From an uncultured Eubacteriales bacterium (lineage in GTDB: Bacteria; Bacillota; Clostridia; UMGS1810): a stretch of 9,757 bases of DNA. The stretch lies in the NCBI GenBank assembly GCA_900555295.1, contig USKN01000056.1:1-9757 (forward strand). The letters run 5' to 3'. Made by a program: the position numbers and the translations under genes. This document shows, piece after piece, positions 6,594-9,757 of the stretch (its first letter is position 1; the number at the start of each line of letters is the position of its first letter). The notes under the pieces are model-generated. The model searched no databases. It worked only from the letters and a program-made list of their open reading frames with translations, and had not been told where the DNA came from.

Positions 6594-7478
6594 TTAATAA
6601 ATTTCCTTAATTAGGTTGTTGGAATTTCTCCAATCAGGTTTTACTTTTACCCATAATTCGAGAAACACTTTTGTATCGAGCATTTTTTCGCAGTCTATAC
6701 GTGCATAAGTACCTATATTTTTAAGCGTTTCTCCACCCTTGCCTATTATAATGCCCTTGTGCGACTCTTTTTCGCAATATATGTTTGCGCTTACCAAATA
6801 CATTCCGTTTTCTTTTTGTTTCATTTTTACAATTTCAACCGCAATTCCGTGCGGAACTTCTTTATCGAGCAAGTTAAGCATTTTTTCGCGTATTATTTCG
6901 GCAACAATTTGTTTTTCCTGTTGGTCGGTTACCATTTCTTCGGGATAATACATAGGTCCCGGCTCTAACTTGTCTTTAATTATTTTTTTAAGCTCGTCCA
7001 CTCCGTCGCCGCGCTTTGCGCTTATGGGGATAATATCGTCAAAATCCCGCACTTTTCTGTATGTATCTATAACGGGAAGTATTTTGTCGTACTTAACCGA
7101 ATCGCATTTGTTTATTGCAAGCACCGCCGGTCTGTTACCGATTTTTTCCAAAATCTGCTGTTCGGCAGGGCTTATTTCGGTATCGGGTTCAACAACCATA
7201 AGTACCATATCCACATCGCCTATTGCGTCGTTTGCGGCTTTAACCATCATTTCCCCCAATTTGTTTTTGGGTTTATGCATTCCGGGTGTATCCAAAAAAA
7301 CAACCTGGCAATCTTTTTCCGACATAATCGCCAAAATTTTGTCACGCGTGGTTTGGGGCTTTGGCGATATAATTGCAATTTTTTGCCCCACAAGTCTGTT
7401 TAAAAGTGTGGATTTACCCACATTGGGTTTGCCAGCTATTGCAACATAACCCGATTTAAAATTATTGTTATTTCCCAT
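6594..7478 (-). CDS. era: GTPase Era, 16S rRNA/30S maturation factor
   Basis: Era is an essential or near-essential GTPase that binds the 3' end of 16S rRNA and guides late assembly of the 30S subunit. All GTPase motifs are visible: G1 GKPNVGKS (16-23), the G2 threonine in QTTRD (42-46), G3 DTPG (63-66), G4 NKCD (123-126) and G5 SAK (153-155). The C-terminal KH RNA-binding domain carries GIIIGKGG (242-249) and ends with the family-typical WVKVKPDWR. The length of 294 residues is standard. The ATG directly follows the dgkA TAA with no spacer, so translation is probably coupled; the upstream Shine-Dalgarno (AGAAAGAG) is weak and lies inside dgkA. YbeY, which also acts on 16S rRNA maturation, is encoded two genes upstream. 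Confidence 0.97.
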   Translation of the reverse strand: MGNNNNFKSGYVAIAGKPNVGKSTLLNRLVGQKIAIISPKPQTTRDKILAIMSEKDCQVVFLDTPGMHKPKNKLGEMMVKAANDAIGDVDMVLMVVEPDTEISPAEQQILEKIGNRPAVLAINKCDSVKYDKILPVIDTYRKVRDFDDIIPISAKRGDGVDELKKIIKDKLEPGPMYYPEEMVTDQQEKQIVAEIIREKMLNLLDKEVPHGIAVEIVKMKQKENGMYLVSANIYCEKESHKGIIIGKGGETLKNIGTYARIDCEKMLDTKVFLELWVKVKPDWRNSNNLIKEIY

Positions 7479-7940
7479 TTATTTAACACTCTTTCTTTGT
7501 AGTTTTTTTAAAAATCCGCCGTGTATAAACGTTATACATACCGCCGTATAAATCCAAAACAACGGGTTTTTTACATATGCCCCCAATACAGCAAAAAACT
7601 TATCGGGTTTAAAAAACAGCACAAATGCACACACAACCGCAATAAGCGCCGCAATTAAAACGCTGCCTGCCGCAACGTCTTTTGCCGTTTTTGCAAGCGG
7701 ATTGTACTCGGGAGATATAATATCAACTATACACTCGATTGCCGTATTAACCATTTCGCCTATTATAACAAAACCTATTGTAAAATAAAGTACAAGCAGC
7801 TGCAAACCGCTTAAGCCGTATTTAAGGCTTAATAATACCGCACTTAGCGCCGCACATAAATGAAATCTGAAATTACGTTCGTATACCACACAATGGCGCA
7901 CGCCCAAATATGCATATTTAAAGCTTTTTAAAAAGTTCAT
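7479..7940 (-). CDS. dgkA: diacylglycerol kinase family protein, likely undecaprenol kinase
   Basis: This is a small integral-membrane kinase of the prokaryotic DgkA family. In Gram-positive bacteria the main substrate is undecaprenol, recycled to undecaprenyl phosphate for cell-wall synthesis. The signature is GEMVNTAIECIVD (61-73; E62, N65, E69, D73), followed by NPLAKTAKDVAAGSVL (80-95); an amphipathic N-terminus with ERNFRFH (21-27) precedes the membrane segments. Hydrophobic segments lie at about 28-40, 46-61 and 92-110. An extra hydrophobic stretch near 125-144 (PLFWIYTAVCITFIHGG) makes the protein longer (153 residues) than the usual 120-130. The ATG has GGAGG five bases upstream. It lies 11 bases after ybeY and abuts era. 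The exact lipid substrate is inferred from Gram-positive homologues. Confidence 0.9.
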   Translation of the reverse strand: MNFLKSFKYAYLGVRHCVVYERNFRFHLCAALSAVLLSLKYGLSGLQLLVLYFTIGFVIIGEMVNTAIECIVDIISPEYNPLAKTAKDVAAGSVLIAALIAVVCAFVLFFKPDKFFAVLGAYVKNPLFWIYTAVCITFIHGGFLKKLQRKSVK

Positions 7941-7951
7941 TTTATCCTCCG

Positions 7952-8434
7952 TCAGCGGGTAAGTTTTAAAATTTCAAGCGTATGTTCTTCCTTTTGGCGC
8001 ATTACGGCACGCTCATCATCATTTATATGGTCGTACCCAAGCAAATGCAGTGTTGAATGGCATACCAAAAAACCGACTTCGCGTTCAAACGAATGTCCGT
8101 ACTCACGGCTTTGTTCAAGCGCCTTTTCCGCCGACAGCACAATATCGCCCAATATAACTTTGCCGTCAAACATATCTCCGCTGTCTATTACGGCATCTCC
8201 GCCGTTAAACTCGAGAACGGGAAACGACAGCACATCGGTTTCGCGGTCTATATTTCGGTGTTCCGCATTTAATTTATGAATACTTTCATTGTCTGTAACG
8301 GTAACGCTTACAATTGCCTCATACTTAAAATTTTCTTCTTCTATGGTTTTGTTTATTACACTGCATATAAGGTTTTCAAGTTCTTTGTCTGTTTTAATTT
8401 TTTCCTGTTCGTTTTGTATTGTAATTTCATTCAT
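7952..8434 (-). CDS. ybeY: rRNA maturation RNase YbeY
   Basis: YbeY is a zinc-dependent single-strand endoribonuclease involved in 16S rRNA 3'-end maturation and 70S quality control. The 160-residue protein contains the family metal site H126-x3-H130-x5-H136 in CHSTLHLLGYDH and the conserved DVLSFP motif (67-72), preceded by R60 and followed by GDIVLS (96-101). The ATG is two bases after the phoH stop, so the two are probably translationally coupled; no strong separate Shine-Dalgarno is visible, only A/G-rich sequence in the end of phoH. The phoH-ybeY pair is widely conserved in bacteria. Confidence 0.96.
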   Translation of the reverse strand: MNEITIQNEQEKIKTDKELENLICSVINKTIEEENFKYEAIVSVTVTDNESIHKLNAEHRNIDRETDVLSFPVLEFNGGDAVIDSGDMFDGKVILGDIVLSAEKALEQSREYGHSFEREVGFLVCHSTLHLLGYDHINDDERAVMRQKEEHTLEILKLTR

Positions 8435-8436
8435 CT

Positions 8437-9408
8437 TTATTTACCGTCTTTCTTTTCTCTTTTTCGCGCGTCACGGCGTTCGTATGCCTTTATAATTTGC
8501 TGTACAAGCCTGTGGCGCACAACGTCTTTTTCGGTTAAAAAGCAAAACTCTATATCATCTATATTTTTAAGAACGCCTATTACGTCTTTAAGGCCCGATT
8601 TTTTTCCGTCGGGCAAATCCATTTGAGTAATATCTCCCGTAACAATCGCCTTTGAATTAAAGCCGATACGCGTTAAAAACATTTTCATTTGCTCGGGTGT
8701 TGTGTTTTGCGCCTCATCCAAAATTATAAAGCTGTCGTCTAAAGTACGTCCGCGCATATATGCAAGCGGTGCAACCTCTATTGCGCCTTTTTCGGCAAGT
8801 TTCATATAGCTTTCCATACCAAACATTTCATACAGTGCATCGTAAAGAGGTCTTAAATACGGGTCAACTTTGTTTTGCAAATCACCCGGCAAAAAACCGA
8901 GTTTTTCGCCCGCCTCAACCGCCGGACGAGTTAAAATAATACGGCTTACCTGCTTTGCCTTAAACGCTTTTACCGCCATTGCAACCGCAAGGTATGTTTT
9001 ACCCGTTCCGGCAGGTCCCACACCAAATGTAATTGTGTTTTTGTTTATTGCGTCAACATAATTTTTTTGCCCCAGCGTTTTACTTTTTATGGGTTTACCT
9101 TTTGAATTTATGCATACGCAGTCGGCACCGTAAAGCTTTGTTTCGTCAACACCGTCTATTGCCATATTTATTGCATACTGCACATTAATATCGTTTAATT
9201 CCTCACCGTCGTCAACAAGCTTTGAAAGGCTTTTGATTGCCGCCTCGGCAAGCATTACGTTGGAGTCGTTACCCGATATTTTAATACTGCCCTCACGGTT
9301 TACAATTGAAACGTCAAGCTGTTTTGAAATCATTTTTATGTTTCTGTCAAACTGTCCGAAAACAGCAATAACTTTGTCTATACTGTTAAATTCCAATGTC
9401 TTTTCCAT
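8437..9408 (-). CDS. phoH: PhoH-family ATPase (PhoH-like, YbeZ type)
   Basis: This cytoplasmic P-loop ATPase is related to helicase-type NTPases. In many bacteria it is encoded next to YbeY and is thought to assist RNA processing; its biochemical role is not fully settled. The 323-residue protein has an N-terminal KH-like part (about 1-70), Walker A GPAGTGKT (131-138), the family motif LTRPAVEAGEKLGFLPGD (about 159-176), Walker B FIILDEAQNTTP (about 227-238) and the sensor-like TGDITQMDLP. The ATG at 9408 is chosen because GGGAGGAGA sits just upstream; an in-frame TTG at 9474 has no such site and its extra residues do not resemble the family. The start overlaps the preceding stop as TAATG. 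Confidence 0.95.
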   Translation of the reverse strand: MEKTLEFNSIDKVIAVFGQFDRNIKMISKQLDVSIVNREGSIKISGNDSNVMLAEAAIKSLSKLVDDGEELNDINVQYAINMAIDGVDETKLYGADCVCINSKGKPIKSKTLGQKNYVDAINKNTITFGVGPAGTGKTYLAVAMAVKAFKAKQVSRIILTRPAVEAGEKLGFLPGDLQNKVDPYLRPLYDALYEMFGMESYMKLAEKGAIEVAPLAYMRGRTLDDSFIILDEAQNTTPEQMKMFLTRIGFNSKAIVTGDITQMDLPDGKKSGLKDVIGVLKNIDDIEFCFLTEKDVVRHRLVQQIIKAYERRDARKREKKDGK

Positions 9409-9470
9409 TAGTTCTCCTCCCTCGTTAAATTGGGTTTTATTATTTTTGACGGACAAGCAATATTTTCTTT
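9408..9470 (-). CDS. probable 3' end of the gene upstream of phoH (YqfD-like tail, partial)
   Basis: The last 17-20 codons of the frame ending at 9408 (KENIACPSKIIKPNLTREEN) do not continue the CusA sequence that precedes them. Their TAA shares a base with the phoH ATG (TAATG), as expected for neighbouring genes in an operon. In many spore-forming Firmicutes the gene before phoH is yqfD, a stage IV sporulation protein, and the ENIA stretch resembles my recollection of its C-terminus. The identification is inference: the fragment is too short to prove it. Everything upstream of about 9470 is replaced by unrelated sequence. Confidence 0.4.
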   Translation of the reverse strand, partial: KENIACPSKIIKPNLTREEN

Positions 9471-9757
9471 GCAAACAACCGTTACTACGGATAAACCGAA
9501 GCGGCTGACAGAACGGATATCTTCGACATTCATAATATTGCTCATCGCTATTTCGATAGGCATAGTAATGAGTTGTTCCACCTCTTGTGGTGCGAGTGTA
9601 GGGGATACGGTCACTATTTGTACCTGATTATTGGTAATGTCGGGCACGGCATCAATAGGTAGTGTCAGCATCGCATAGATACCTCCGATAAACAGGAAGA
9701 GAGTAGTGAGTCCTACAAACAGTTTCTTCTTGATTGAAAAACGTACAATAGCTGTAA
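9471..9757 (-). CDS. cusA: CusA/CzcA-type heavy-metal RND efflux pump, N-terminal fragment
   Basis: Read from the window edge, 28 residues (starting TAIVRFSIKKKLFVG) precede MLTLPIDAVPDITNNQVQ. The frame continues through LAPQEVEQLITMPIE and IRSVSRFGLSVVTVV. This is the N-terminal membrane helix (LFVGLTTLFLFIGGIYAML) and first porter segment of the inner-membrane pump of tripartite Cu/Ag or Co/Zn/Cd efflux systems, normally over 1,000 residues. Only about 95 residues are present: the first few lie beyond the window and the sequence switches at about 9470 to an unrelated tail. Codons (CTG, GGA, ATC) are richer in G and C than the neighbours, and the wording is typical of Bacteroidetes. Such pumps belong to diderm bacteria, at odds with the rest of the window. 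An assembly chimera is likelier than a real insertion. Confidence 0.85.

Noticed and set aside
9409..9474. Upstream TTG start for phoH adding 22 residues
   Set aside because: No Shine-Dalgarno precedes it, whereas GGGAGGAGA directly precedes the ATG at 9408; the added residues do not look like the PhoH family and overlap the upstream gene tail.
9408..9671. A genuine 87-residue fusion protein of CusA N-terminus and the operon tail
   Set aside because: The frame continues to the window edge, so the methionine at 9671 is internal to CusA. The join has no functional logic and matches an assembly or recombination break.

Overview
The window looks like a chromosomal segment from an AT-rich Clostridia-type Firmicute, probably an anaerobe and possibly gut-associated. 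The reasons are the tight housekeeping run phoH-ybeY-dgkA-era-recO, a pyruvate phosphate dikinase very like the clostridial enzyme, strong GGAGG ribosome-binding sites, and A/T-ending codons. The last roughly 290 bases differ: they encode the N-terminus of a Bacteroidetes-type CusA/CzcA metal-efflux pump in more G/C-rich codons.

Layout. (1) Positions 69-2039, plus strand: aguB and aguA, a two-gene putrescine-from-agmatine unit. AguA converts agmatine to N-carbamoylputrescine and AguB converts that to putrescine. (2) Positions 2040-2400: no credible gene. This stretch holds a 264-bp element with imperfect terminal inverted repeats and nested internal inverted repeats, which resembles a MITE. 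A strong stand-alone hairpin abuts it. (3) Positions 2400-2898, minus strand: two gene relics fused end to end, the C-terminal ATPase part of a sensor histidine kinase and the N-terminus of a MATE transporter. (4) Positions 2935-5696, minus strand: ppdK as a self-contained unit with a recognisable promoter and an intrinsic terminator. (5) Positions 5799-9408, minus strand: recO, era, dgkA (undecaprenol/diacylglycerol kinase type), ybeY and phoH, packed with gaps of 0 to 18 bases and read as one operon in the order phoH to recO. Together they cover RNA and ribosome maturation (PhoH, YbeY, Era), lipid-carrier phosphorylation (DgkA) and recombinational repair (RecO). (6) Positions 9408-9470: a short open stretch whose TAA overlaps the phoH ATG, probably the 3' end of the gene normally upstream (yqfD is my best guess). 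(7) Positions 9471-9757: the CusA-type fragment, joined in frame to that tail.

I see no clear undescribed multi-gene system. The points most worth a second look are the MITE-like element with its related hairpin, the fused MATE/kinase relic, and the abrupt taxonomic join near 9470, which is most simply an assembly chimera.
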